64,000 nucleotides of DNA from Hepsetus odoe (Eukaryota; Chordata; Actinopteri; Characiformes; Hepsetidae). Shown here in pieces: positions 47,496 through 58,781 of this stretch (within the stretch, counting starts at the first letter, position 1; each line of letters begins with the position of its first letter). Location of the stretch: the NCBI GenBank assembly GCA_017165825.1, contig CM029367.1:19213513-19277512 (forward strand), read 5' to 3'. The translations under genes were made by a program, and so were the position numbers. The notes under the pieces are model-generated. The model ran no database searches. It saw nothing but the letters and a program-made list of their open reading frames with translations, and had not been told where the DNA came from.

Positions 47496-50400
47496 ATGCC
47501 TTAAATTAACTTTAAATTGGAAAAATACTGCTTACTATTTGTAATCTCTTAACCACTTCACTCATAAATGAATATAAATGGAAAGATAATTTAAAACAGC
47601 ACAAAGCTTCAAGTATACAGTAACATGACTGTAGCAAAAGAAAGCAATAAGTAGATGTTAATCACATAAAGAACTTTATATCAAAGGATTTTTTGCTTAT
47701 GCATTACATGATAGAATTAAACCGTTACCAATTTAACAGGCTCTGTAATATAGAAATATGCTGAGTTAGTCCAGTTTATCTTCATTTTGAATCAAGATGT
47801 CAAATGTGACATACAGATAGGGTTCATTTGTGGGCCATGGAAGGCAGTAGCTTCTGTCACAAAGACTGCTCATCTGGTTGGTGTTTAAATAGGAACAGTA
47901 CAGAAGTTAGATAGAGATAAAATTGTGGTTTTAAACATGCATAATTCATTGCATGTGATATTTATTAGTGTAATATATGAGGAAAAATAGAAGCGCAACA
48001 AAGGGGTTCTTTTATTTGACTTGCAGTACATAAACTTCTCTTTACAGAGACAAATGATATTTGAGGTTGAGGGGTGCAAAAGACATAGACACTGATATAC
48101 AGAGAGGTGAAAAAAAGAAATATGGTCAGATAAATCATCTTTCGTCATTTTGGTTTGTCCCCTTAGACAAAAGGGTGACTTCAAATCAATATTAAGTTAT
48201 GTTGATGGATCACCTTTATCCTGTGATGAAATATTTCTGTCCCAATGGGAGTTTTCTATTTCAGGATAAATCTGTCCACAAGGTATGAGGGGTCACTAAA
48301 TGGTTTGATAAACAGGGACATGATGGAAATCATATGTTGCCTTCAGAGTCGCCAGATCTCAATGCAGTTTAATGCCTATGGAAGGTTTTGGACAGGCATA
48401 AGGCCCATAGATTATGCGCTCCATCATGATCATTAAAATGACAACAAAATATCAAAATATCTAAAACACTTGATGCCTTAGTATTATGTCTTTATCCTAT
48501 GTCTTAGACCCTAACACTGAAAACAGAAGTGATTCTTAAATGAATTATTTTTAGTGGTTTATGTATTTACGATGAACCATTATGACTTTTGTTATGTATA
48601 GTAGAAGTGGTGATGATTTAGATAAGCTGGACATGCCATAAGCTTCACATGCAAACTTATTCAAAAGATCGCTGGCTGTTTCTAGTCTCTTAAACTCAGT
48701 CTACATCAACAGAGATGATGGTCTGCTGAACTGCACTAAAGGATAAATGGGCCAAGCTCAAAGCTGGAGACACACATTGCATTGATGGAGGTCCAGAGCT
48801 CTATTGTGAGTGGGGGAAAAAATAAACCCCTCTGACTCACACAGACACCAGACTCATGCTATGAACTCAAAACTGACTGGATGCTTATGGTAATGTTTAA
48901 GGTTGTGCAAATTTATGGATATACTTAGCTAAGAACATCCTTCAAAACATTAAATGCTAAATAAACTGGTTAAAGATACCTGTTTATGATTGGTGACTTG
49001 TTCATGTAAATACAGTTGGTTGTATTTTGCAATGTAGCACACATTAAAATCTTAGCCTTCCTCTCATTAGTATTATTCACTTATTGTTTACGACTGCTCC
49101 CTGGCCTCACAGTTTGAGTCAGGAACGCTCACACACACATACTCACACATACCTGCAATAATTCAGAATGCCTGTTAATCTGCAAATGACTTAACACAGA
49201 CTGAAAACAAAAGCAGCTTTGTGTGCAGTGTAAGGAGATTTACATTTTTCTTCACAACAGGAGTCGACTTTCATATCAGCTGTAAATTGGGGCAAAGCAA
49301 AGCTATTGCCAGGACAACCCACCATGGCCTTAACTCTGGACCTATTTACTTGTAGCACCTACTGTTACCAGGAGGCCTCATCTGGCTCATTCATTCCAGT
49401 CATTTTTATTTTCATGTTGAAGTTATCAAACCACTTTTCAAAGCATTGTTTCAGTAACAGCCTCTGTTCTTCTGAGAAGGCTTTGTACTGAATGCTGGAA
49501 AATCACTGTGAGGTTAGTGAGTCAGGTACAGATGTTGAGTAATAAGATTAGGATCACAAACACTGGTCTCTCATCCCAAAGATGTTGGTTGGATCTCCAT
49601 CACCACAGAGAAGCAGTTTCACAGCCATACATCCAATGTTAGGGGGCATTTTTCATTTGGGGTGTTGATATTTTGCCAACAAACCTTACATTACGTATAG
49701 TTGCTCCAGAGCTTTGCATACCATCAACAACGCTCTTCTAAGGAGATTATACAAGCTTTAAAAATAGTTGTGTGTCAGCAATTGGGTGCAGCTTAAAGAA
49801 TGTGTGTTCTTGGGGTTATTTTGCAAAGCTGTTTGAATGTTTTATGTTTTTGTATTATCTTATCTATCTTAATTTACTCTTACTCTTTTCACGTCTAATC
49901 AGTCCTTTGTTTTCAAACCATCATGGTTTTAATCCATCATAATGTGTTGTGACAGAGAGGGACTGCCTGGGTGACCTCTGACACAGGTACTTACAAACTG
50001 CTAGATACAGTGTCTGCTGTGTGGTGATGACCGTCTACCTTCTGTCAGCCCTATTCTCTCCACATATGTGCATGTTCTACAGACCCACACCAACCATCAT
50101 TAATCATCTTTTTTAGACTAGTTTATCAGACAGACATATGTGAGTACACATCCTGTTCAGAATAAAGCAGTGATTTCTAGGGATTTTCTTGGGTCCTTGT
50201 GATGGGTAATCTGATTGGTGTTAAGTCATTTATCTCTCAGCAGGTCTTCGAGTAAATATGCTTTACCTTTTGTATATGTGTTTTATCCTGGATGTGTGAG
50301 AGTGTTATCTTGAAAAGGAATTAATCCAGTTTATGGCCATCTATATACTGGCTGATAACAACATAGGTGATATATAAGTGAAACTCTGTGGAAACATTTT

Positions 50401-52219
50401 CCCTTACTTTGAATGGAAGTGTAATGCATCACGAACGACACAGGGGTGGTCAGCATGAATGTTTCCGCTGCTGTATTAGTCAGATTAACAGGGTAAAACC
50501 TCCACTTGTACCCAGCCTGGGGCACCCTCCATTTTAGGCAGAGAGATTATTAGCCAAGGACCCATGCTGCCATGGTGCTACTATCTGTAAACACAGTACC
50601 AGCTTAAAGGTTTTCTTACCACTGGAACAGTATCACACCGACCAATACCCAAAGTGACACTAAGTGGGACAGTTGATTTTGACTTTGGCAATGGGGTGCC
50701 CCCATTGTTGGGTTGTAGTGGAATGCGCATGCAGAGTTCTTGGCATCTCAACTGCTGCAGGTATGATTTTGCAACATGGCACGGTTCAAAGTTGTTTTTA
50801 AACAAGTGGAAGCTACAAACTATACTACTTGTTTTGATGTTACTTGTTTAATTACTGTGTTTGGATATTTTAATAACCATTTGTGTTGTCAAATTCTGTA
50901 GTTTACTTTGAGCAAGCTTTATTCGATACTGGTCAAAAAAAGATTTCAATTATTTTCCAAACTAATGGCAAAAAGCAATGAAAAGAAGACCTGTTTCCAA
51001 GACAATTACAGAAATATTACCACTAAGGTCAAACTGAGGTAAATTTAGGACGCAGACATATAAATTAAAGAAATGTAACACATCATTTGTTTTGAGTTTA
51101 CTACATGTTACTCCTCCACTGAGATTCCTCTTTCACCACAGTGTTTCTCCAAACATTACTTTGTTTTAGAGAGGTTCCCTTAAATCATCAGGAGAACCGG
51201 TCACATTACTCATGCTCGCCTCCCTAAACAATCTCACAGGAGAGGTCACTGTCCCCTCAGGAAAACGATTTATATTCCTTTGACTTCCTAAGAATTCAAG
51301 AATATTTCTTTCCTGACTTTCTGTGATGCTTAAATTAATGAGTCCTTTTTTAGTTTTAATACAGAAAATGTTATTGTTTATCAAAATTGATAATGGAATG
51401 CTCAGTTCGTTTTACTATCCTACAAATCTGTAAGGTTATAAACTCAGTTCATAGCTCTTGATAACGGTTGGTAACTCTTATGTAATATATTCTATTTTTT
51501 ATACTTCTGCTTTATATAATTTGTTTATTTTTTATCATCTAGTTACATTCTTTAACCTCTTATTCTGGAGAAAAACAATCTGCATTCCAGTTGTGTGTCC
51601 AGTCTGACATCTAGTGGTTGAGGGAAACTTCACTTAAGTGGTCACCCTTCTTAAAGTATTATTTGGAAACTATTGGTCAATGACAGAGCCAAGGTCATGT
51701 GCTTTATAAAGAATTACTGAGCAGCTATACCCTTCACCTGTACAGTGCAGCCAAAAGTCAAACTGCTTGAAGAATATGGAAACTCATCCATCTACTTCAG
51801 TCAAGTTGCCAGAATTGCCCATTAGGCTGCGCCTTCATATTTCTTAACACTACACTGATCTGCCATTGCAAGTCATTCTAAATAGTGATTCTGTGAAATC
51901 TTTTATTCCCTCTCAGTGTTGAGGTTTTAGGTTTTAGAGCCATCTGGGTGAACTTCTATATTTGGGTTACTGATATAACCTTAAAATTGAGTTTTCCTAC
52001 CATGTCCATTTTTTAGATTACAATATTGACTTTGCAGCATGCAGATTTTTTGTAGCTAATCAAAAACCTAACTTCTTTCCTGTATAAATATAAATGCAAA
52101 CATTGCATAAAAGTGATAGCAACAAAAACAACAATACTTGTTATGTTGATTATTATTTTTTATATTTATTTATGTACTTATTTGTCTATTTTTTAATAAT
52201 ACTGATATGATTGTCTCAG

Positions 52220-52286
52220 TATTGTGTGCTGTAGGAGTAGAAACCCTGCATCAGGAAGACTTCCACAGTCTTGCTGTCTACCTTTT
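52220..52286 (+). CDS. tmem72: tmem72 exon 2
   Basis: Acceptor TTGTCTCAG|TA and donor CTTTT|GTGAGT. It encodes LCAVGVETLHQEDFHSLAVY, matching the human IGVGTETFLQGQFKSLAFY region. Phase 1 in, phase 2 out. Confidence 0.9.
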
Positions 52287-54124
52287 GTGAGTATTCTAAC
52301 AGACCAAACTCTACAATATTCTAGAGAAAATATTTAATTACTGATTTACCCAGACTGTACCTGAACTGTCTGATTCACTCTAAGTCGAAACTTCAGCAAG
52401 CAATCTAATAAAGATTATCTCATCAACAGAACACTTAAAAACAGAGACAGATTTGCAGATTTGTTGTTTTTTTCAATCATCTGAACATGTTTTTGCTAAG
52501 AAATGAAGCAAACTAATACATTTTAGTTTACATGTTATTGCAGTTTAATTTAATTCCATATCCTGTTTATGGTCAACATCTCTTTTGCCTGATAATTTCA
52601 TCTGTCTGGGCTTGCAGCTTTTCTTAAAATAGGTTTTGCATGAATGAACAGGAGAAATGTCAGTGAGAAAGATGAGCTGCTGGAACATGCAATAACATGG
52701 GGAATACAACAGCAAAGGCATACCATAAACAGTAAAATATGCAAAAAATGCACAATCAGTGGCTTTGGTCTTGTGTAAAATCAATTGTGTAATTTCTCAC
52801 TTTCCTAAGATTTCATCAGTCTGAAAGTCTGACTTTAATGATCTAAAATGGGCAACATATAATATATATATATATTGTGTGTGTGTGTATAATATATGTA
52901 TACATCACATTTCCATATTATATTATACTAGTATCACTGTTATTGTCACTACTACTATTATCACTATTTTATTTTAAGTTCATTTGATTTTGATATGTTT
53001 TGGTTCCTACTGATTCGATTTACAGAGTCTCTTCTGCTGGAATGATGCTTTTTGAAGTAGCATATTTCACTGATGCTCTTTTGGCGACATGCCTTCCGTA
53101 AGTTCTATGCAATTGGCCATTTAGACTCCAGAATATATGACAAGTATAGCAGCTTATTGACTTTACTCTAAAAGCCTTGTTTTCTTTACAACACAGTTGT
53201 CCCCCAACTTTTAAGATCTTCATTGTTTGGAAGAAGATGGCTAAGGTTGGTGGCTTCCAAAAGTTCCTCTACTACACAATGATGTCAGTGGTGTGTTTCC
53301 TGCATCCAGTGTTAGTCTGGCACGCTGTCATACCAGGTAGAACATATTCTTGAGTCATGCCTTTATATTCTCATTACTTAAGATCATCACTGAAAAATTC
53401 AAACTTGGCAAGCACAAAGTTATTACATTAAAGAAAGTTCAGTTCTTATCATATTAATGTTTTAATATAATGTATTCTGGGATTTCAATAACTTAAATGT
53501 GATGGTGTTCAGTGAAATATTACAAATCTGCTGTTTAAAATAATAGGAAGCAATATCTTGAAAAAGGATGAATAGTTCAAAAATATTCTAAAATCCATCT
53601 CATATTATATAATATATAGATGATTTTGTTTGCTGAGTTTTTTGCCTCTGTGACTTTACTGCAGGTTAGAAATGGTTCATTATTATGAAAATACATTCTA
53701 TTTATTTTATTGCTTGTTAGGAACCATGCTGCTGGTGACAGGATTGCTTAATTTTATTCTGAGCAAAAAGAAGACCAGTTCTACCAAACAACCACAGGAA
53801 TCTTATCGGGACCCATCACTGTCAGCTGTCTGTGTTAACGAGTCAGGACAGACTGTACAAACATTTTCCTTTTTTCACATCATCTCAGGCAAGAAGGCTT
53901 CCTTTCTACACACCAACAGCAGATTCCAAAGCCCTTCTGACAGCTCCCAGGCTGTGCTTGATCCAGATCATCCATTGCAGCATGGCCACAGATTACTGAG
54001 AAAAAGTGAACAAAGAAATGTTCACTTGATAGAGAGTTTCAGACAAGATGAGACTCAGATGGATGAGTATGACATGGGACCAGATGAGACTACCTCGGAC
54101 AAAGCCCCAATGATAAAAGTGTGA
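52220..54124 (+). CDS. tmem72: tmem72 (transmembrane protein 72), exons 2-5; first coding exon not found
   Basis: TMEM72 is a small multipass membrane protein of unknown biochemical function, reported mainly from kidney in mammals. Four exons join in phase: 52220-52286, 53026-53097, 53197-53336 and 53721-54124. They give 227 residues. Signature stretches are CAVGVETLHQEDFHSLAVYL, VSSAGMMLFEVAYF, GGFQKFLYY, SVVCFLHPVLVWHAVIPG, then TMLLVTGLLNFILSKKK, matching the human protein in order. Hydrophobic segments lie in exons 2-3, 4 and 5, followed by a cytosolic-looking polar tail with the conserved acidic ending DETTSDKAPMI. A phase-1 first exon of about 20 codons is missing; I searched 44-52 kb by eye without a convincing hit. 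An AATAAA lies at 54543-54548. Confidence 0.93.
52857..52905. repeat. (TA)n(GT)n microsatellite in tmem72 intron 2
   Basis: TA run followed by GTGTGTGTGTGT and more TA. Confidence 0.85.
53026..53097 (+). CDS. tmem72: tmem72 exon 3
   Basis: Acceptor GATTTACAG|AG and donor TTCC|GTAAGT. It encodes VSSAGMMLFEVAYFTDALLA then TCLP, a membrane segment. The phase fits both neighbours. Confidence 0.92.
53197..53336 (+). CDS. tmem72: tmem72 exon 4
   Basis: Acceptor CAACACAG|TT and donor CCAG|GTAGAA. It encodes KKMAKVGGFQKFLYYTMMSV then VCFLHPVLVWHAVIPG. The FLHPVLVWH block is the most recognisable part of the family. Confidence 0.94.
53721..54124 (+). CDS. tmem72: tmem72 exon 5 (last membrane segment and C-terminal tail)
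   Basis: Acceptor GCTTGTTAG|GA at 53720. The exon begins with the last hydrophobic helix (TMLLVTGLLNFIL), a KKK stop-transfer, then a long Ser/Gln/Asp-rich tail. It ends DMGPDETTSDKAPMIKV and TGA. An open frame also runs upstream from 53672, but those codons are intronic. Confidence 0.92.
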
Positions 54125-54542
54125 TGCTATGGGAAAGTGTATAATGCAGCACAATTTATTAAAGGCTTGCAGTTTCCAGTGGGGACCATGTAAATACAAA
54201 ACCACTTTCACACAGTTACCTCATGCTGGGATATGGCCATTTTTAGCAGCAGCACATAAATTGTTATAAATGCCCACAGTGTGCCATTTCCCATTCTCTT
54301 TCAATGAACATATTCCTTTTTAAGAATAGTTTTCTCACCATGAACTCAAGTGGAGTTTACTATGCCATGACATGAACCAAACATTTGAATGACTAGAATA
54401 GAATATTCTAAATATTAAATCACATGTAATATATATAATTATTCTACACAGAGCATACCAACAGCATAATGAATGTAACCTAATGCCTATTTAACCAGTG
54501 TATTATTCAAGGCTTCAGTGGTTTGGATTCACACAAGGCAAT

Positions 54543-54548
54543 AATAAA
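54543..54548 (+). promoter_or_regulatory. Candidate tmem72 poly(A) signal
   Basis: AATAAA about 420 nt after the tmem72 stop; an ATTAAA at 54160-54165 is an earlier alternative. Position is the only support. Confidence 0.35.
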
Positions 54549-55739
54549 TGAATTGAGCAAAATCTCACTTACTTTATCCTCATGTGCAACTATCAGCTGT
54601 ATTTTGCTAGTGTGTGGTAGAGCCTGAAACAGGCAGTGCACTTTAATAATGCCATTGAGACAAGACCATAGTTATCAGGCATAACACTGAGAGACAGAGA
54701 CACACCATTGCTGTATCGTTGGACTGCATCATTTCTTCATTTCTGTTCTATTGTGCTCAAAATGCCACAACGAGCAAAAACATGAGAGCATGGATTTGTT
54801 TTAAAATGTTGTGATTTTTTTCTAAAACATTTGTATTTATTTATTTAAGTCCTACAATATTGCTTAAGAATTTTCCCTGCTTGTCTGTGTTCTCGGATGT
54901 GTTTAGGGAGTTGTGTCAGGATGGTATCTCCTACATCAGGGGTTCAAAAATCAATGCTGAAATCCCTGAAGGGCTGACACTTTGCTTCCTGTCCAGTTTT
55001 GATGGACGGTCTCTAGTGTTCCAAACCTGCTGACAATAACTAAAGGCTATTAGGGCATTTCCTCTCTAAGGCATGACTCTTTGTTTGTTTGGTTGTGTGT
55101 TTGTTTTATAGGGGTTTGGTTTTGAGTAATCCCTTGGTTACTATGACTACAAATGTAAAATGAAAGTGAACATGGAGAGTGCAACCCTGAAGCAACCCTC
55201 CAGCTATGTTGTCCAGACAGTAGAGCACTAAAGGAGAACTCAGAAGAACTGGAGTGAAAAATCAGAGGTTGAGTGGAACACTAAGGGTTTCCAAAACAAC
55301 TCTCAGAACAGGACAAAAGGGGAGAAATAACAAATAATACTTACCTGCTCAGACACTGACAGTAGACCTTGGGCTTTTATTTCTTCATTCTGTGGATATT
55401 TATTTTGCCTTCTCGCTGTAATAAACACATCCTTTAAGATAAAGCTGGCTTCCCGTGGGGGAAGTGTCTTGGCAACTCAAAGGATCAGCTTCCTGAAATA
55501 TTTTATCAGGTCTTGTTCTGTCATTTTTTCCCAGATGTGTTCTCAGACTAAGATAAACAGGAAACAGGAGCAGGGCCCAGGAGAACAAGAAATAACATCT
55601 TCCCAATGACTTTATATGACTTTAACTATTCCTTTTGATATTGATGTGAAGGTCTTCAGTGAGATTGTTCCACATCTGTGAGATGAACGGCTACACTCTA
55701 GTGGAGCGTTATCGCTCTGATAAACCGCTAAACAAAAAC
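54549..55739. other. Intergenic, tmem72 to rassf4 promoter
   Basis: No exon or clear element seen. A TCAGGGGTTC stretch at 54,938 may be a MITE fragment. Confidence 0.5.
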
Positions 55740-55880
55740 ACGAAGCCGCTCCCGACGTTTCCCAGGGCAACGAAATTGGACCTCCTCTGCGCGGCAGTGA
55801 TTGGCTTGTCGTGGTCATCTGTTGCTCAGATTGGCTGGCGCGGCTGTCAATCAGCGAGACGTTTGAGCGCACTACAGTAG
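55740..55880 (+). promoter_or_regulatory. CCAAT-box promoter, probably rassf4
   Basis: A locally CpG-bearing, TATA-less stretch in AT-rich surroundings. Three inverted CCAAT boxes (ATTGG) lie at 55775-55779, 55800-55804 and 55830-55834, spaced 25 and 30 bp, a pattern typical of NF-Y-driven promoters. It is followed within about 120 bp by a strong plus-strand donor at 55955. It sits between tmem72 and rassf4 on the same strand, so rassf4 is the obvious target. Confidence 0.6.
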
Positions 55881-55954
55881 GAATGACAGAATAAAACCTC
55901 ACCGTTAAGTGAACGTCCTTGCTGGGCTGTGAAAGGCGATGTACGAGGTTACTG
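55881..55954 (+). other. rassf4: rassf4 exon 1 (5' UTR; 5' end approximate)
   Basis: This sequence ends ACG-AGG-TTA-CTG|GTAAGG, a good donor. It contains an ATG at 55939-55941 that opens a short uORF (MYEVT...). The 5' boundary is inferred from the promoter. Splicing to the acceptor at 62939 is inferred; human RASSF4 also starts with a non-coding exon. Confidence 0.5.
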
Positions 55955-56629
55955 GTAAGGCAGTCTGTTTCTCTTAAAACCGCAGGTTAAATCTGCGTGT
56001 TTGATTCTCTTTCGTGTGCCTTTTTATAAATATCAGCTCAGGTTTCATGCATTCATTCACAACTGATCAAACATGTTCATGCAAAAATATCTGAACATAC
56101 CGTTGCTGATTTATGGTTAACTGCTCATGACCAACAGTTCAGTTTCACATGAAAGGGAAGCCATAATTATTCTCCATTATGCTTGGTTATGCTTTTATCC
56201 ACATTTTGCCAAAGTTTAATTGAATGTTTTTGTTAAATGTCAGAAATCTCATCTCAATCAGTTATGGGTAATTTCATGCTATTTTCTAATGGCAACATGG
56301 TTCAGTCTTGTGAACAATGTTTCATCAGCTGCAAAGCGATACACTAACAGCAACAAAGGTAAACAGCAGTAGTTATTAATGCTAAAAGCGCTGATGCACT
56401 ACATGCTCTCCAGAACAAAATCTGCCTGTTAAAAAAACTTCATGAACATCCTGAAGTTCATGAAACATTTATTCATACTTAAAGAATAAAAATATTTCTA
56501 CTGCAAGGTACTGAGGGAGAGCTTCAGTAAGCTTTATTTTGCATTTTGCTATTGTACAAAGGAAGGATAAGGAAATCTGTACAGAAAAGGGAGGATAAGG
56601 AAGCCTGGTAAGGGAATGGGGAAGTTCAG

Positions 56630-57370
56630 AAGAAGAGGCTGGTGAAGAAGTTAGATAGTCAAGGAGATGAAGAAAGTAGAAAGGAGTACAAGGAGATGAA
56701 GCACAGGGCAAAGAAAGGGGTGGTGAAAGCTAAAGAAAATAATAATAATCCTTTATTTATAATCCCACGAATGGGAAATTTGTTCTCTGCATTTCACCCA
56801 TGTGCAGCTATTGAAAGCACCCGGGGAGCAGTGATGGGGACGGCACCTTGCTCAAGGGTACTTCAGGGCAACCTACTGGGAAGGGGTTCAAACCCCCAAT
56901 CCTCCGATCATGTGGCTAACGCCCTAACCACTAGGCCACTGCTGCCCGCAAAAGGCTGATGATGTGCTGTATGAGAGGTTTGTTACCAAAGAGGAAGTAA
57001 AGGACCTTTGCTGGTTAGCCTAATAGAGGGATAGAGCTGGGAAAGATGTGAAGCAGGTTAGGGTGATACAGGATAGCCATGGAAACATACTCACAAGATT
57101 TTCGTTGGGAGTGATGAGGATGGACAGTATTAGGAACCAATTTATTAGAGGGACAGCTCAGGATTGATGATTTGGAGACAAAGTTAGTGCAGAGGAGAGA
57201 CAAGGAGTTTATTGGGGGAAGGAAGTTGAGGATGGAGCTACCAGGAAAGACGTTTATGGGTGTGGTGAGTAAAGACATGCAGTCGGTTGGTCTGAAGGAG
57301 GAAGATACAGAGGACTGGAAGAAAAGGAAACGTATGATATTTGCTGGTAAATGTGCTGAAAATGTAGCAA
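56630..57370 (+). mobile_element. RTE-like LINE relic, internally deleted and split by a SINE
   Basis: Plus-strand fragments in order resemble fish RTE-type polyproteins: KKLDSQGDEESRKEYKEMK, KADDVLYERFVTKEEVKDL, RDRAGKDVKQVRVIQDSHGN, then, after loss of the central reverse transcriptase, MRMDSIRNQFIRGT, RRDKEFIGGRKLRMELPGK and VVSKDMQSVGLKEEDTEDW. Stop codons and frame breaks are present. A minus-strand SINE interrupts it at 56,738-56,951. Dead element inside rassf4 intron 1. Confidence 0.75.
56738..56951 (-). mobile_element. tRNA-derived SINE inserted in the LINE relic
   Basis: Reverse-oriented member of the GGCAGCGGTGGCC family: TAACCACTAGGCCACTGCTG at its head side, CCTTGCTCAAGGGTACTTCA in the body. 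Its 3' end differs from the other copies: on the minus strand it reads ATTTCCCATTCGTGGGATT then (ATT)n. Removing it rejoins KAKE and KADDVLYERF in one frame. Confidence 0.8.
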
Positions 57371-57550
57371 AAATAAGATCTGCTCAAACACCCATCAGTG
57401 ATATAAATGTATCTTAATCTATAGAATGAAGCTGCTACAGTAGATGGAAGTGTTATAATGTTAATCTAATATTTCATTTCATGTGACAAGTTTAATTTTC
57501 AGCATTTAGACAGTAGTAGTTATATATTCCCTTTGTAATGTAGGCCCCTG

Positions 57551-57592
57551 TAAAATACATTCCTACACATTTAAAATACATTCCTACACATT
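57551..57592. repeat. 21-bp tandem duplication
   Basis: TAAAATACATTCCTACACAT occurs twice in direct succession. No coding context. Confidence 0.85.
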
Positions 57593-57740
57593 TAAGGGCA
57601 GTTTTAAGAAACAGCAGTACAAAATCTCTAAGAAGCAGATAATGGGCCATATTACGATTACACTTCTGGAAACAGCCTGGAGCATCATTTTTACATCTTG
57701 ATGGGGTTTTTCATCTGGGACATACATTGCATGGCAGCAT

Positions 57741-58781
57741 TTACTGCTTCTTTGTCTTTTTGGGTCTGTGTTGTTGGATGCAGGTTTTCCTCAGTCTTCT
57801 GCTGGAATTCGCCCTGCAGAAGTCAGCAAAGGCATATATGAGCAAATTGAGTCTGGCTGTACTGTACTGCGGGTTCCTGACCTAAATCAATAGTGTGCTT
57901 TTGATCTGACTTCTGAATGGAATACAATTTGATTTTAATCAAATGCAAGCATTGTTGCAAGTGTGCAGAATCAACTCAAACATAATACATTGTTACATTC
58001 TTTCATATTCCAGGCTGGTATCAAATGTCTCTCATGACATTCATTGATTTAATACGAACAAGAGAAAATACTCAAGAACATGGTATCACTTCAGCTGAGG
58101 CTGCAGCAGGCACATTATGCTTAATGAAAAAGTGAAAGGACGTTTGCAGCTTTTTCTTCCAACCCTGGGTGTCAATGTTACTTTCTGCTTAGTTTACCTT
58201 CCAATCACTTCAACATCAATCAATGGCAATGGACTGCTATAGGCCAACGATAATCAGACATTATTTGCATAGTGGATTATTCACATCACAGCAGTGAAAC
58301 TCGCATGATGGAGTTATGTTTGTGTATATATCTCTGATGTAAGAGTGTATTGTGCACACCAGGGTTACTGAGAATTTTGTGTGACAAGCTTGGAGGACTC
58401 TAGGAGGAAATGATTTAAAACAGGTTAACAGAATAAATTAATTAGAAAGCACAGCAACATGTCTCTTACTTACCATTTCCAACATTCTGTAGTATTTTCC
58501 TGGCTGGAATTCATGTGTATAAATCGATGTTCATAGGTGGACACTAAAATTAGAGTAACATATTATTAAGCACCCTTTAATAGTAGAAATATCTGTTAAG
58601 TGAAGAATAACCTAAAATCCAACATTTCTCTTGTTGACCCAGGAAATGACATTTTCATTAGGAAATAGAAATAGCTATATGCCTTCTACAATTTTTTGGG
58701 AAACTTTGATGACCATAACATTTACTGAGCATTGACAGATGTGTGGCTTTGGTAGGACAGCAAATAATGCTTTCACTTTCA
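57741..58781 (-). pseudogene. Decayed CXC-chemokine-like paralogue
   Basis: Minus-strand remnants resemble the intact chemokine 3 kb away. The last exon, 57813-57741 (CTGCAG|GGCG to TAA), encodes NSSRRLRKTCIQQHRPKKTK. The exon before it, 58543-58474 (TTTTAG|TG to AATG|GTAAGT), ends TTECWKW. The junction phase matches that of the intact gene, and the C-W to next-C spacing is 12 residues in both. Further upstream, about 58781-58640, a frame reads KPHICQCSVNVMVIKVSQKI then VEGI and a TAG at 58677-58675, resembling a CXC exon 2. Exon 3 is 11 nt shorter than its counterpart, out of phase at its 5' side, and lacks the expected cysteine; no signal-peptide exon was found. Pseudogene is my reading; a fast-evolving gene is not excluded. 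Confidence 0.45.

Noticed and set aside
51702..51850. TATAAAG plus ATG as the tmem72 first exon
   Set aside because: The encoded peptide does not resemble TMEM72 and no phase-1 donor follows.
57015..57278. 87-codon minus-strand open frame
   Set aside because: Antisense shadow of the RTE-like LINE relic on the plus strand.
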